From Rhizophagus sp. LPA8_4_AMF (Eukaryota; Glomeromycota; Glomeromycetes; Glomerales; Glomeraceae): a stretch of DNA of 48,027 nucleotides. Location: the NCBI GenBank assembly GCA_021464525.1, contig JADRCO010000148.1:1-48027 (forward strand). The letters run 5' to 3'. The notes under the pieces are model-generated. The model saw nothing but the letters and a program-made list of their open reading frames with translations. It was not told the DNA's origin and ran no database searches. The first letter of the stretch is position 1. Each line of letters begins with the position of its first letter. A program made the translations under genes and the position numbers. This document shows positions 24,143 to 36,861 of this stretch, in pieces.

Positions 24143-25462
24143 ATCTCGTGTTGGTCATGTCGTTATTACTTTTATTTCAAATGAAATTAGGAAGATACTG
24201 CTCGCTTTTATATCCTTTTTTTTTTATAGAGATATTCTAATAAATATGGAAATGAAAGAATATATATATATATATGAAGATTACAATACATTTTACTAAT
24301 TCAGTAAATTTAAAGGAATACAATGGCGCGGCAACTTGTTACCTTGTTGGCTATTTGCGTTCTCGATCAATTCACTAACGAATCATAATTATAGAGGATA
24401 CAACATGTAAACATTGTCTTTCGGTGTTACCTCAGCCTTTTTTTTTTTTTGATAATCGAAAAGGTGGAGAGTGGATTCAAAATAAATTCGAGTTGACAGC
24501 TATTTAAGAAATACCTTTTAAAATAACAGAAATATAAATTATACTTTTTGATATAATATTGACCGATGCATTATGCATTGGAAACACAATAGCTTATGGC
24601 TTAGCCAACCAAGATACGTGTGAAAAAGAATCACCTATAAAAAAAAGATCAAAGAAAAAAAATCTATATGATTCAATCCAACTTTTTTTTAACTGGTCAA
24701 ATGAAATTTTTTATACATGCAAGTAAACTAATTTAAACTTTAATATGCTGGTAACAATTAAAGACAATGAACTATCTCATATGTGGAATAGATATTCATT
24801 CAACAGTTATCATGCTGTTGTGCAAAGAATAACAAGAATGAGAATCAGTATGTTTAAAGAAACCATTTTTGGTAAATTCTCAATAATAGATCTGAAGCAA
24901 GATTTCTCTTTTGAAAATAATGTTGTCATTAGTCTTATGAAAATGAATAAGATCGGTCAATTCAATGCAATTATTTATGTAAAGGCAAGCATGATTTTAT
25001 CATAAATCCCAGAACAGTTAATTGCGTCACAAAACGAATTTCAAATTCAAATGTGAAATGATGCATCTTATGCATAATGATGTATTTCGATATTAATAGA
25101 AAACGATCATCAAAAAAATAACCGGATTTTAATATTTTTAATAGTAAAATCCGATAAAAAATTATGGTTTTTATTTTACATACCCCGCGTAAAATGCAGG
25201 GACAGTAAGGAATATATGAAAAAATGAACATCGAAGTGTAACGTGTTGTATAACTAATATACTAACTCTAACCTAATCCTAAAACAGCCATAACTCCGCA
25301 GCCATAAATACCGAGCCAGTTTCAAATGAAATTAGTCCATTTACGAAATTAACGCGTAATAAGATTATTTCCATTTTTAGACATACAATTAAGCAATTAT
25401 GTTTTTTTTTTCCTAGACAAAAAATCGGACATTCCTTGATATAAAATTATAATAATTCCGAA
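24143..25462. other. Divergent spacer between velvet and MAD1
   Basis: About 1.3 kb that must hold both promoters. It contains a (TA)n tract near 24260-24275, a poly(T) run near 24437, and two consecutive open frames at about 24535-24725 and 24745-25005 with no recognised product. The first lacks an ATG. A 21-codon frame starting at 24323 is too short to judge. Confidence 0.5.
24745..25005 (+). CDS. Unrecognised 86-residue open frame
   Basis: An ATG-started frame of 86 codons with mixed composition (MLVTIKDNELSHMWNRYSFN at its start), less dominated by A/T-run residues than the chance frames nearby. It lies just 3' of another open stretch (about 24535-24725) that has no start codon and contains DALCIGNTIAYGLANQD. 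Together they could be the remains of one gene or a short lineage-specific gene. I recognise no domain, signal peptide or splice pattern. It may equally be chance. Confidence 0.2.
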   Translation: MLVTIKDNELSHMWNRYSFNSYHAVVQRITRMRISMFKETIFGKFSIIDLKQDFSFENNVVISLMKMNKIGQFNAIIYVKASMILS

Positions 25463-25896
25463 ATGTCATACCCTCCTTATCAGCGTTCTGCAAAAAAGAA
25501 CCAGTCGCAACAAAGCGATCAGCACAATGATAACCCTTTTAAACCTACGGCATCTACAAGTAGTAACGTCCCTTCAATATTTAAAATAGACAACAATACT
25601 AAAATATTTCATTCTGGGCTTGGAGATCGGCCTTCTAAGGTAACATTATTTTCAATTTGTTTGTCAAATTGATTTCATTTTAATTTAGCAAGTGATACTT
25701 AAACTATAAACATTCTTCATGCAGAGATCTAGGTTAGATGTGGAGAGCCCAATCCGTTTTGCCAGTCCATCGATAACCCCATCGAGAGACCCTTTTAATT
25801 TTATGCCGGATTTTAGTTCTTTACAGAGTACATAATAATGGTCTAATCAGATGTAAACAAAGCAATATCTATTTTTTTAATTTGTAAATTTATATT

Positions 25897-25928
<32 letters not shown>

Positions 25929-28900
25929 TTTTTAGAATCTACATTAAATTTTACAGCCTTTAGCCCGAAAAATGATCGAGAGTTAATTGAGGCTCGTACA
26001 AAAATTAAATCTCTCGAAATATCAAAGGATAATTTAGATCTGAAATTTGGTAGACTTGAGGCCGAAAATAAAAGTTTAGAACTCAAGAACCGAGAACTTG
26101 GTCTTCAAATTGAGGTTTTTTTATTTCATTGTATGTTTCTTTGATGCACAGAAAGTAAGAATTGTTCAAGTTGATCTATTGTATCATTTGATATTTTAAT
26201 TATTAGGGGTTAGAAAAAGACAAAGACTTTTATTACAATCGAGAGAAAGACGCATTAAAAAGTTTGGAAAATTTGGAACTTGAAAATATCAAATTGAAGG
26301 TTAGTTGATAAATTATCCTTTTTAATAATAAATTTTATTAATAAAAAACTAATTAATTATTTTAGCAAGTAGCAGCTTGTGAAACTCAAGCGCTTAAAGA
26401 TAAAATTCGTGAGTTACAACAGAATCTGGAAGATCTTAAAACTGAAAATCTTATTAAAGAAAATGAATTGGCACGTAAAGCACAGTCTACAGAATTAGAA
26501 GCATCAAAACTTCAATATCAGGTCGAAAATCTTAATGAACAGGTAATCATATTTTATATTCTTGGCATAAAAAAAATATTTTTCAATTATTTAATTCAAA
26601 CGTATTATTAGATTCGTCAGCAACATGATATATCTGCTTCAAGACAAAAACTGTTGAATGAAACTCAGCAACGTTTGGATGAAACTCAGGAAAAATTAAA
26701 TGAGTTTAATCATTTATCTACTCAATTGGATCAAATTGAAACTCTCAATAAGAAAGTTCAAGGTATTAAATTAAGTCATTCTTAGATGGTTAAACGTCCT
26801 AAATATATTAATTGAACAATTATCCAAATAATAGAGCAATCGGAACATATCCAAGAACTTGAATTAAGAAACCGTGATTTAACAAAGGAAATTAATCGTA
26901 ATAAAGAACTGTCACCTAGCATTCAGATTTTACAGCATAAGCTAGAAAGAGCGGAATATCAACTTTTAAATATGAATAAACTTCGCCGAGAAGCTGCAGA
27001 ATTAGAAGTTGAAAATACAACGTTAAAAAAAGAAAAAGTGTCATGGTATTTGTGTAGTTTAATTTGTAAATACTATTCTCAAATATTTATTTGTTTCATA
27101 AATTTAATAATATTAAATTTTTTACAGGACAAGCCTACTTGATCAGGAAAAAGACAATATTAATAGCAATACTCCGTATACTGTTGTAAAGGAACTTGTT
27201 TCTAGGCGAAATGAAATAGAACTTTTACAGATAAGAACCCGTTCTTTGGAAGAACAAGTTAGGAGTAAAGATTTAGTGATTGTTGATCATGAATCTAAGG
27301 TATGTATTAAAAAAAAAATTTGCAATATATGTTGTTATATTATAACTCACTAATCAATTTTATTCATTATGTTAAGATTAAAGAATTAAAATACAAATAT
27401 AAAGCTATGGAAAATAAATTTTTAAATGAAATTGAAGCATCTAAAGGAAGTAAAAGACTCCTTCAAAAGGAGGTTGAAATGTTAATGAATTCTTTGGTAA
27501 GTAAAAAATACGAGTGATATTTTCTAGAACGACCTATTGTACCAACATATTTATTTTAGAGATCATACGACGAAGAAGAGAAACAACTACAATCAAACTT
27601 TGAACCACAAAAAACCGAAAGAATCCAGAATTTAGAAAAATTGCTTGTAGAATACAAAGAAGCCTTAGAACAATGTGAAAATAAAGCAACTAACATTCAA
27701 CAAAAACATGAAGAATATCCGGAATTCTCAGAGTTAAATCTCCATTCACTTGAGGTAATGCAACGTAATGAAGAACTAACACAAGGCAAGCAGTTTTTTT
27801 TATCGTTAATATACATAGTATTATATACACTGACGAATGTTCATTAATTTACTGTTTTATATATAGATATTCTTAAACTAGAGAATGAAAAGGCAAATCT
27901 ACAAAATGAAATAGCATCTTTACAAAACCAAATAAATATTTACGAACAAACTGAATTGAAAGTACATTCATCTGAATTAATTAAACAGAATGAAGTTTTA
28001 CAAGAAGGTATAAACGGTTTCTTATTCTACTAATTATCTTTGTTTTTAAGAACCGTGTTATATTTTCTAACGTAAATTTATTTTTCTCAGCTGTAAAAGA
28101 TCTCAAAAACGAAAATGCATCTTTGAAGGAAAAAATAATGTTATTAGATAATCAAATCGATATTCTTGAGAGGGAAATAGGTAGAGGTGAATATAATAGG
28201 GAAACAACTCGGGTATGTTATCGAAAGTTCCATATTTTTGAGTTGTATGATTTATTTTGCAAACTAAATATTTTATCCCAATTTTAACACTAACTTTACA
28301 AATTTTTAAAAAGGTGCTGGAGATGAAAGATAATCCTGCTTCCAAGGAATTTTCATTGCGCGAGAATAAATTGCAGGGATTGGCAACAGAAAACCAGGAT
28401 TTAAAAACAAAACTTAAAGAATTGTATCAAATTCTTGAAAACCATCCTGCCATTACATTAGAATTAACCGAAGATAATGATTCTGAGAAAGAAACAATTA
28501 GAGTCTTTCCAATTCAAAGTTATTTAAATTTGGAAGAAGAGAATAAGCAACTTATAGATCAGGTTGCAGATAAGGAAAAGAGAATGACAAGACTTAAAGA
28601 GGTGTTTAAAAATATATAAATTATTAATGATAGTCTGCAACATGTATTAATATTTCGTTATTAATAGGTTTGGAAAGCTAAAGCTCAAGAATACCGTGAA
28701 GCTGTTTATAGCCTTCTTGGCTATAAGGTAGAATTTCTTGAAAACGGTCGCGTTCGATTAACTTCTATGTATTCAGAACAGGATGACCACTCATTAGTTT
28801 TTACCTCTGATGAGGATAATCTTGGTACCATGCAACTTGTTGATGGCGGAAATACTGAATATATCAAGAGTTTGGATAACTTAATCAAATATTGGGTCGT

Positions 28901-29051
28901 GGAACGTAGTTCTATTCCTTGTTTTTTGAGTAGTTTAACTATGGATTTATTTGGAAAAACAGCATTAGGACCGATCGGTAGAGAAATGGACATGACGAAT
29001 GAAAGAATAAGTGGATTAGGAGGGAATCAAGAATTTCCAACATTAGAGTAA
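25463..29051 (+). CDS. MAD1: Spindle assembly checkpoint protein Mad1
   Basis: Fourteen exons: 25463-25639, 25725-25827, 25936-26114, 26207-26299, 26366-26542, 26612-26762, 26835-27045, 27128-27299, 27377-27496, 27560-27785, 27867-28007, 28091-28212, 28314-28601 and 28668-29051, giving 847 residues in phase. Residues of about 95-715 are almost continuous coiled coil. RVLEMKDNP at 624-632 is the Mad2-interaction motif, and the following MTRLKEVW (715-722) holds the RLK motif that contacts Bub1. The last 125 residues form the Mad1 C-terminal head (EYREAVYSLLGYKVEF). By family knowledge the protein sits at the nuclear envelope and unattached kinetochores and converts Mad2 to its closed form. The tenth intron starts with GC instead of GT. 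The N-terminal 60 residues are polar and poorly conserved. Confidence 0.94.
25902..25928. repeat. (AT)n microsatellite in MAD1 intron 2
   Basis: A perfect alternating run ending a few bases before the acceptor of exon 3. It takes the place of a polypyrimidine tract; the acceptor itself is TTTTTTAG. Confidence 0.9.
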
Positions 29052-29286
29052 TATAATTTTATCGATTTGTTAAAACAGGTTAATATGTTGATTGTTTATC
29101 CAATCAAATTTAAATAACGCGAGTGATGTAGAAATTAAATCATGTGATACACTTAATCGCGATTGCGTAACTGTGTAACAATAAACAAATTAGGATAAAA
29201 TAAACAAACGAACCTTAGGTTTGCAAAAATTTTTATTATTTAATTCTTGCCTTTCAATAAAGACTTTTTATAGGGAAGTTTATAAA

Positions 29287-31273
29287 ATGGTAACTTATAG
29301 CAGAAGAAATTCCCCTCCTTTACAAGCACCCAATATTGAAGAATTATCAACTAAAACCCCGAGAATTTCCACACAATCTCATGTAACTACACCCATTATC
29401 TCCGAAAAACAAAAGACACTTACTCCTCGTACAGTGTGCAAAGGGACATCAGTCTCTACGGGCCGACCTTGTAAGCGCATGGTACTTGATGATTTTTGTC
29501 ATCAACATAAGGTTCAAAGTACAGGAAAAAATATATTTGGGTTATTAACTGCTTCAAAAAAGAACGATTTACCTAAAAATGAAATTAATTCGGAAGATGA
29601 TATTATAGACTTTTCAAATGATTTAGCAAAAGATACCCGAGAAAATCTAGGTGAAATAGAAAATAAAATGACTTCCTTAACGTTAAATAATTCAAAGAAA
29701 GGTCAATTGACTCAGGATGATTCAGAAATTAAGAATAGTGAAACGGGTTCAACCGTGATCACAATAAACCTCAATAAATTAAAAGTTCAAATAACTGAAG
29801 AAATGTCTAAAAAATCCACACAAGTATCGATATCTTCTGAATCAAATTTCGAAAATCGGGAGCAAACACCACCGTCCATCCGTTCAGATTTAGGTAGAGC
29901 AGAATTCACCCAGAAAAGAATCCTTTCCTCGACTAAATGGGTGCAGACTGACACGAATGTTAATAAATTACCACCTCAGGATCGCTTGCCTATAGAAAGC
30001 CCGGCATGTGTTGATGATAGCTTCCTTGAAACAACAAATAAAGAATTGTTTCAAACGCCGACCTTAATAACACCGTCTAATGAGCTCGTTTTGGCGCCTT
30101 TGTTATACAGTTCACCAAGCCAATCTAAAAGCCCGTTAGATTATTTGTTCGGAATGCTCAATCCTGAACAAAAAATAGCATCAAAATCACCTTGTCAATC
30201 TCCTAGTACGCCAGATAGAAAACCACCTTTGACACCAACACCAACAAAAACGCGAATCCTTTCGTCGTGTATAAATACATCATATGAATCACATGTGTCA
30301 ATAAAAAATACAACACCCGGTTCTAATACGCCTACACGTTCTCGTAATCAAACTGATTTAACCGGTGATTATTCTAGCCCGTCTTCCCCATCCAACCTGT
30401 GTCAGGGACGTATTAAAAATGGCAAAATTTGCAATCGTAAAATCAAACCTTTAGAAGAATTTTGTCACAAACACAAAAGAGATGAACCTGAAGAAGAAGA
30501 GTTAGAAAAAGCCGTATTTGTTCCTGGCAGGGCAAGGTTAACGTGGCTTCGTTTTGGAGGTAGATATCAAATTCGGATATTTTTTAATTATTAGAACATT
30601 TATCAAATATTTCTATTTCTCAATAGAATGGATAAAGCGTGATCTCTCGGCGGACACTAGACGTTTATTAAAATCAGAAATGGAGAAACCAATTGCTGAT
30701 CAAGACGAACCCGGTTTCATATACGCATATAGATTACTCGAAGGTAAATCATACATATAATACAAATTAATTTTTAGAATATTTTTATTCATTATTTTAT
30801 ATTAATTAGGTCCCAATTCTGAGAAAAATTCTCAGTACACACTTTATAAAGTTGGACGTGCCACAAATGTTCTCAGACGTCTTTACCAGTGGGCTAAACA
30901 ATGTGGTTACACGCCCGAGTTAATTGAAATCTTCCCTAATGTCGAGATACCCTCATCCTTTTCTTCCCAAGAATTTTTGATTGATAGAGAAGGAGAGAAT
31001 TCATCTGTGAATTTTGACAATCAGTTAGGATTCAATTCTGTAGCCAAATGTAAATACACTCATCGTGCTGAAAGATTAATTCATATTGAACTTGGAACAA
31101 GATTTAAAGCTGATGTGGAAAAATGTGAAAATTGTGGAAATTTACATCGAGAATGGTTCAAGGTTAAGGCCCAGAATTTAGGGAGTAATAATGCGATGCA
31201 TGGATGGGAAGACGTAAGAAAGGTCATTGTTCATTGGGTTACATATGTTGAAAAAGTATACGGTGTTGGTTAA
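29287..31273 (+). CDS. T5orf172 (GIY-YIG superfamily) protein with two Cys/His motifs
   Basis: Three exons: 29287-30559, 30627-30743 and 30810-31273, giving 617 residues. The C-terminal third matches the T5orf172/DUF1766 family (fission yeast Mug113 type): FIYAYRLLE, YTLYKVGRATNVLRRL at about 473-488, AERLIHIEL with E551, and C569-x2-C572 with HREWFKV. The GIY-YIG superfamily includes nucleases; activity here is unproven. The N-terminal two thirds is a disordered Ser/Thr/Pro-rich region. It is framed by two similar motifs, C51-x10-C62-x8-C71-x2-H74 and C372-x9-C382-x10-C393-x2-H396, which look like a small zinc knuckle. The ATG at 29287 is used because the frame upstream has no other ATG. The gene lies 235 bp after MAD1 on the same strand, with no functional link evident. 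Confidence 0.85.
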
Positions 31274-33880
31274 ATTAATTGAATTATACAATCTTTTTAA
31301 AAAATATTCCATCTATTTTGATTTATTTTGTCACGTGAAATTAAAACATTCAGCGCAGTAAGCCTCGTCTAATCAAAGAATTTAAATTCTACAAATTCTA
31401 CTTATATTTATATCAGTCTGCACTTCTTCTAATGTAATGAAAATTCGAAGTACATATAAAATGTTTCGAGGGGCGATGTTTTTTGTTTATTTTAAATGTT
31501 TTGATTATTTAAACTATTTGTTAATCATTCATATCAAAATAAAGATTCCACACGAATACAAGAATAAAAGAAGGATTTAAAGTTTTTCTTGGCTTTTTTA
31601 TTTTATTTAGCGGTAAAATATGAATGTAAAAAAAAAAATATTTTTATTCTTAAAATTTTTACACAAGAGATCAGCTGCATACCGTTTGTTTATGAAAGAT
31701 AATAATATTAACGTAATGATGATACCATATTCCATTGTCTGTTAGAGTTTACTGTAACTTAATTCCTAAAGATAATAAAGTTTAGAATAGATCAAAATGA
31801 TACGAGTCATCCGAGATAACGCATCGCCCCAAAAAGAATTTTTTTTTTTACAGTAGTGTAACATCCACGTTAACATTAGATCTGGCGCAGTATTAAATGC
31901 GTAAATTTGGATACGATGATGTCAAGAGAACTACATCAGTTACACACGTAAACATAAAACTCACGCAATTGTTTAGGAAAAGGAGAACCAGATAAAATAA
32001 TCCACGTTGCCCGCAGCGATTATTTATGTGAAAAGGAGGCTTAGAAGTGGCTATTGAAGATATTAGTAAGATATATGCGTATTTAACAAGGAAGTTTGTG
32101 AAAATCTAATTCTTTGTTTTTAAAGTTTAATAACCACAATGATGGCTTCCTTTTGCTCGAATTCTCTTTCTCGTGGGAGTCAATTTAGAAGGATATAAGA
32201 AGGTCAAATGCGTAAGAAATTTCTTTTTTTTTTTTTTTTTTTTTTCTTTCGAATAAGCCTCCGCAAATCGTTACACGACATGGATAAATTGGTATATGGA
32301 CCCTGCTTTTTTAAATAAGATATCAAGGGTATTTTTTTTTACTGTATAATTTATACAATCAATTGAAAGTCTACAGATGGAAGATCACTGTGACTGTCGA
32401 TCATTATAGCATAATCAACAGAAAAAAAAATATTTCCAAACTTATGTTCATTAAAATTCACTTTTTTCTTCCGTTTTTTCCGCGTATTGTCCCTTTTTTT
32501 CTCCCCCCATTTTCTTGTGTGTGTGATTTTTTAATTCAAGAAGGGATGGTCTATACCATATGAAGATGTATTAAAAATACATCAAAGCAGTGATTGGTTT
32601 TACACGCGACTTAAAGTGATAAAATTGGGTTTCAAGGTTCCCATAATTCGTAATTTCATTATGCTTTCACAAATTTTTATCAACCTACGCGTAAATATGT
32701 TAAGATTAAAAACGGAGTATAAATTGCGTCAGTTTATTTATGTGCGATCGTTATCTATTTTATATATAAATATTTTCATTAATATGAATACAGACGCGTT
32801 TCTTCCGAATTTAAGGCTGTTTTCCGCATAATCTCAAATATCTATCCCAATAACAAACTATAATTACTATAATTATACTCATATAAACAAATTTAAAATA
32901 AATAAATAGTATGGGAAAGTGACTCGAACGGCTATATATTTATTTTAAACTTTTCTTTTATTTAAATGCGCCACACTCAAATAAAATTTAGCATTTGAGG
33001 CTTTCTATCTTTCATTTTCCCATAAATGAACTTACTTATTAATAATTCGTTAACACTTTCCTTAAAATAAACTTTTATACTCTTCCGATCCTAAATAATG
33101 TAAGTAAACTCTATATATATCATTCTATCATTCTTCAATAAAAAAAAAAATACAATAGAATATATAAATATATATTAGATATGCATAAATTTTATTTATT
33201 TATTTATACATTATTTATATATTATCTATTATTATATATTATTTCTATTGAAAAAAATTTTGCATTTTGATTGGTAGAATTTTTTTTTATAAACAGGCGT
33301 GGCCCTGTTTTCTTGCTGACTACCGGCTGCTATTTTTTCGATCGGGTAGAAACACTTTCTCGTGTTCTCCTAGCTCTTTTTTTTGTCTTCCGCACCGACC
33401 TTTAATTAAATTTTCATTTTACCAAGGTTATTCTTGTTTAAAATTTATTTTTTTAATAATATTATTATTAACTTGTTATATTTGTGTCTATTTTGTCCAT
33501 GAATTCTTTTTTTATACTACTAGCGACGAACTGTAACGTGTTCACGAACAACGTAAATTTTTTGACGCTGCAGCCTGAATTATTTATTGAAGATATTAAT
33601 TGAATTTACGATTATTAACGTGTCCCGCTGATACGATCAATTATACTTTACGATTTTTTACGTTATATCAAATATTTTGGGTTTGTATGAATTTTATAAG
33701 AAATTAGATTTTTAATTTTTTTTTCCCTCAAAATTAATAAATTTCCTTCGCATTTTTTTAAATATAGTAACGCAATTCAGATAGTAGGTCAGAATATTTC
33801 TTTTTTTTCGGTTTTTGATTTATTTTTTTTTTAAATTTATTTTTAAATTTGCTTGAAAAATATTTCACAGACGACACATA
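31274..33880. other. 2.6 kb promoter/leader region upstream of the CP2 gene
   Basis: No coding exon was recognised. The stretch has pyrimidine-rich tracts (near 32220-32245 and 32465-32515), a CACGTG at 31332-31337, and a better-than-average GC share around 31850-32200. A TTTCACAG acceptor ending at 33870, ten bases before the CP2 start codon, suggests that the gene's 5' UTR contains an intron and that the transcript starts well upstream. Short open frames here (for example 33267-33536) look like chance. Confidence 0.5.
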
Positions 33881-36202
33881 ATGTTACCTGTAGCACCACA
33901 TATGCATTCAAATTACGGTGGTTTTAACCCACATTTCGGACCGACAGGGGGATATCCTCCTCATGCGTAAGTGGTTTTTATGTGTATATATTGTATATAT
34001 ATAATATTTTTTTTATTTCTATTTTTTCCTTGTAACCAAACAAGTCGTTGTCCAATTCGACAATATCACAATTTCATATATCACATAATCGAGATAAATA
34101 ATAATTGTGACGATTTTGAGTTTTTGTGAAGCAGGTTTATTTGGCTAAGAATTATTTCTAACCATTTTCTGGTTTGTTATTCAGTATCAGATATCATCCA
34201 GATGCTTATTCTCCGACAACATAGTTAGTACATTTTGTCTTCGTTGATTAATATACTCCTGATCTGAATATTTATAAAAAAATTTTCTTTCTTTTAAAAG
34301 TCCGGCGTCACCGTCTAGTACTGCCTATAAGTCTCATGAATCACATCAACCTCCTCAATTAATGAGTCAACATGGTCAATTAATGCCAACAACTTCACTT
34401 CCACCCGTGAGTCCTGTTTCTGGATCATCAACACAACCGGATCTTAGTCCAGTTAATTCTCCACTTGGTAACAACGGTGGCAACGGATATCATATGACAC
34501 ATCATATTCAACATCAGACTAATACCACCCCAAGTACTACTTATCATAATCCTGAACAAGCCCAACAACAAGCCCAACAGTCTCAGCAATCTCCGAATCA
34601 AGAAGCGTCAAATTATAGTAGTACTGTTACTCCTGTTAGCATGCCCTCGCCGCCTGAGAGTATTCCTCCTCATCAATCATCGTAAGTAATGATACTCACC
34701 TATTATACGTACCATTCTTCATATTGTTGATCTGATATCTTATTTGCTAGGAATTTGCGATTTGAAATACTTCTCGAAGCTCCTACTGCTTCTGCTCAAC
34801 GCATTGATGAAACTCCTATAACATACCTTAACAAAGGTCAATATTATGCAATTGGATTGCAAGATCATGATAAGTACGACGCCGAATTTACGACAGTCAT
34901 CAAAGTAATTTTTCATGATGATGCTCATCGTAAAATGGCTTCCACTTATTGGGGTTTCTGGTTAACACAACAAGCATCACCTAAAAATGCCAGAGCTGTT
35001 GATATTGGTAAGTGTTATTTGGGTAAATTCAATGTTGTATATTTTATCATGTGAAAATAAATGTGATATTTATCATTTATAAAGATAAAGCTGCATCAAC
35101 TGGGATCAGCAATGTGGAAACAAAAATTTTTGATCGTGTACAGTTCCAATGGAATGGCAAGAAAGGTGCAAAAATTTTTGTACGTTTCAATTGCTTATCA
35201 ACAGACTTTTCTCGAATAAAAGGGGTTAAAGGTATTCCACTAAGAATTCATGTTGAGACAAAGTGTGATAGCGGTGCAATCTGTACATCTCTTGAAAAAT
35301 CCTTTGCTAAGATTAAATTATTCAGGGACAAAGTAATTAATGAAAATTAATTTTAATATATTCATCCGATTAATTGAACATATTATTAACTAATATTCGG
35401 GTTATCTTATTTTTCATTTAGGGTGCCGAACGTAAAAATAAAGATGATCATAAACATTTAGAAAAAATGTGCGAGAAGATGAGAGGTATAGCATAAATTT
35501 TACTATTGTTTAACGTTTAATCTTAAAGGTATTTAACGTATTTAAATTAAAATTTATTAATTACCTTAAAAGCTAAATCACAAGAAACAACGCCAATGAT
35601 AATGATGTATGCTCCACCAAATCCTGTGACTGTATTTAATGAGTGCACGAGAAATAATAACGCGTCGGATGATGAAGAAATTTTAAATCTCTCAGAGACT
35701 TTAAATAATCTTGATCCAGATGTAGAGGGAAGTGAGCTAATGACTCTTCAGTTGGGCAAACGAAAGAGATTCACAATGGGATCCGATCTTTTGGAACCTT
35801 TGGATTGCGATCCTACCTATATTCCACATCTAAGAAAACGTCGTGCAGGTATAAATTGAACAATAATTTAATATTGTGTTATAAAGTTAATATTAATAAT
35901 TAAATTTATTTCTATTTATAGTTCTTTGCATTTACGTCAAACTGCCAGGTGAAGCTGTGTATAAAGCTGTTTATCTTAATCATCTCACTGTTCAAGATCT
36001 TATCGCAAAACTTACAGATAAACTCTCTGAGAAAATTGATCTTCAAGGTCAACCAATCACAAATGTAATTAGGTGCACTAAACGTAATCTTACCGTCCGT
36101 ATTGATGATGATTCTATTCACCAAATTGAGGATGAAACAGACATGGAAGTTGATTTTCAGATCGGACAAGATGGAAACGTCCAGTTAACATTGAAATATT
36201 AA
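33881..36202 (+). CDS. Grainyhead/CP2-family transcription factor
   Basis: Eight exons: 33881-33966, 34185-34223, 34301-34681, 34751-35007, 35085-35332, 35422-35485, 35573-35848 and 35922-36202, giving 543 residues. Residues of about 29-168 are a low-complexity Ser/Pro/Gln/His-rich segment. The CP2 DNA-binding domain spans about 170-355, with NLRFEILLEAPTASAQRIDE, YLNKGQYYAIGL and FDRVQFQWNGKKGAKIFVRF. A KRKR nuclear signal lies in the middle of exon 7. The last 90 residues (VLCIYVKLPGEAVYKAVYLN) form the CP2/Grainyhead dimerisation domain. In animals these factors control epidermal barrier genes; in filamentous fungi a homologue controls cell-wall remodelling and spore separation. An acceptor just before the ATG points to a 5' UTR intron, so regulation at the leader is possible. 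Confidence 0.92.
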
Positions 36203-36861
36203 ATTATAATGTGCCTCGGTGAAGAAAAAGATCTGTTTTATATTAATGAATTAAATGAATAATAATTATTTTATTAAATATCATAAAATATTTAAGTATT
36301 TTATTTAAAGTTCTCAAATTGATGATTTTTTACTTTCATATTATTTATAATTAGTGTAAATATTCAAGAAAAGGGGATGACGGGGAAAACGAATTTCTTG
36401 TAAAAAATTACTTATTTTCGTATCGATTCAATTCATATTTTCTTGTAAATTTTTTTTTTTGCATCTTTTCTTTTTCTTAACATTTCTCCCAAGCATTTTC
36501 CTTGCCTAGGTTTTATCTATTATTTAAACTTTTATTCACAACTATTAAAAGTATATATATTTATAAAAATGGCAAAGGTTTATTATTTTTAGTTAATAGT
36601 CAGTAATCACTAGCCAGTACATTAAGTAGTTTGAGAAACTTTGTTTTTTCAATTTGTCTTTATTTTTTAGCTTCTTGATTACTTTGACTTCTTATTTCAT
36701 TGTAAATAATTTTCTTTTTCGAGTCAAATAAAAAAAAAACATTTGGATTTTCATTATATAAAAATAACTTGACTAGCGACTTATAAAGTCAATTTCTATT
36801 TTACAATCGTAATTCTGATTAAATGTTATTATTGAGTTACTCTTTCGATAGAGCAAGTAAA
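36203..36861. other. Convergent AT-rich spacer
   Basis: About 660 bp between the ends of the CP2 and Opy2-like genes. It is T-rich with short runs and no recognisable coding or RNA element, and is probably the two 3' UTRs. Confidence 0.55.

Noticed and set aside
24323..24388. 21-codon frame starting MARQLVTLLAICVL
   Set aside because: It looks like a signal peptide start but stops after 21 codons and has no usable donor.
31714..31800. ATGATGA box resembling a C/D snoRNA C box
   Set aside because: No matching CTGA D box or terminal stem at a suitable distance.
33267..33536. 89-codon open frame upstream of the CP2 gene
   Set aside because: Hydrophobic and T-run derived; it lies in the probable 5' leader and has no conserved features.
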